Shown here: positions 63,920-64,000 of the stretch, piece by piece | Layout of the letters: each line of letters opens with the position of its first letter | Numbering within the stretch: position 1 is the first letter of the stretch | Source: Paenibacillus mesophilus | Lineage (GTDB): Bacteria; Bacillota; Bacilli; Paenibacillales; NBRC-103111 | Assembly (NCBI RefSeq): GCF_005938385.1 | Contig: NZ_VCRA01000012.1 | Coordinates: forward strand, 124,001-188,000 | Length of the DNA stretch: 64,000 bases | Reading direction: 5' to 3' | The notes under the pieces: model-generated | Seen by the model: only the letters and a program-made list of their open reading frames with translations | Database searches by the model: none | Told to the model about the DNA's origin: nothing | Translations under genes and position numbers: made by a program

Positions 63920-64000
63920 GTGCAGCCACAATCCTTGGATGCGGAACGGTCCGTTTCGCCGGCAGCTCGCGTACGGCTGCAGAGGCGGTTAAGAGCGTTT
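63920..64000 (+). CDS. Start of next gene (partial), possibly ABC permease
   Basis: GTG 63920 opens a frame reading to the window end (MQPQSLDAERSVSPAARVRL...). A short polar N-terminus with Arg-rich end (RRLRAF) is common before the first helix of LplB-like permeases, and GGAGAGG lies ~12 nt upstream. A second open frame from GTG 63910 competes. Only 27 codons are visible, so the permease call is a guess. Confidence 0.4.
   Translation, partial: MQPQSLDAERSVSPAARVRLQRRLRAF

Overview
The window looks like a chromosome segment from a Paenibacillus/Cohnella-type member of the Paenibacillaceae. It has high-GC coding DNA, strong GGAGG ribosome binding sites, S-layer homology (SLH) domains, a spore-coat transglutaminase, YesM/YesN-type two-component systems, and an unusual density of lipoprotein solute-binding proteins (SBPs), AraC/LacI regulators and glycan-active enzymes. 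I saw no rRNA, tRNA, CRISPR array, transposase or phage gene.

Layout. 1-10.4 kb: end of an SBP gene, a DUF4127 protein, a LacI-type regulator, then an FAD oxidoreductase / SBP / alpha-beta hydrolase / Tat-exported beta-helix operon. 10.5-16.5 kb: LacI regulator, SBP and a large secreted glycosidase-like protein. 16.8-21.8 kb: two tandem SGNH esterase paralogues, a LacI regulator and a sialidase-like protein under CG-centred operator repeats. 21.8-26.8 kb: mixed genes, including a tetR-gdx exporter pair, a sugar isomerase-like protein, a methyltransferase, a DUF6886-like protein and the spore transglutaminase tgl. 26.9-32.5 kb: a minus-strand operon of SBP, GH39-like glycosidase and a metallo-beta-lactamase/SBP fusion lipoprotein, driven from a promoter whose -35 box lies in a perfect 28-bp palindrome. 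Divergent to it is a 5'-truncated Ldh_2-family gene. 32.6-35.7 kb: DUF218, DeoR, GNAT and an orphan ABC ATPase. 36-42 kb: second Tat beta-helix protein, 2-hydroxyacid dehydrogenase, SBP, and a GntR-HTH fused to an SBP-like domain. 42-52.4 kb: a sensor kinase with two kinase cores, a SARP-type response regulator and a 1900-residue NHL/FN3/SLH surface protein. 52.4-64 kb: AraC, SBP, GH29 fucosidase, lipoate ligase, AraC, SBP, YesM/YesN pair and the first codons of another gene.

The dominant theme is glycan foraging. Eight SBP copies of one subfamily (seven complete, one truncated by the window edge) share a signature near YNKxIFDKFGVPYPKDGMTW. They sit beside hydrolases, esterases or oxidoreductases, but no ABC permease gene is visible beside any of them; only the last ~80 bases might begin one. 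The same fold recurs as the C-terminal half of an MBL-fold lipoprotein and as the ligand module of a cytoplasmic GntR-type regulator. This suggests a lineage-specific radiation of one binding fold into transport, surface and regulatory roles.

Two intergenic arrays of palindromes (41.94-42.14 kb and 57.62-57.81 kb) have unrelated sequences but the same geometry: two pairs, each with a 51-bp start-to-start spacing. These arrays, the MBL-SBP fusion and the permease-less SBP set are the most unusual items here.
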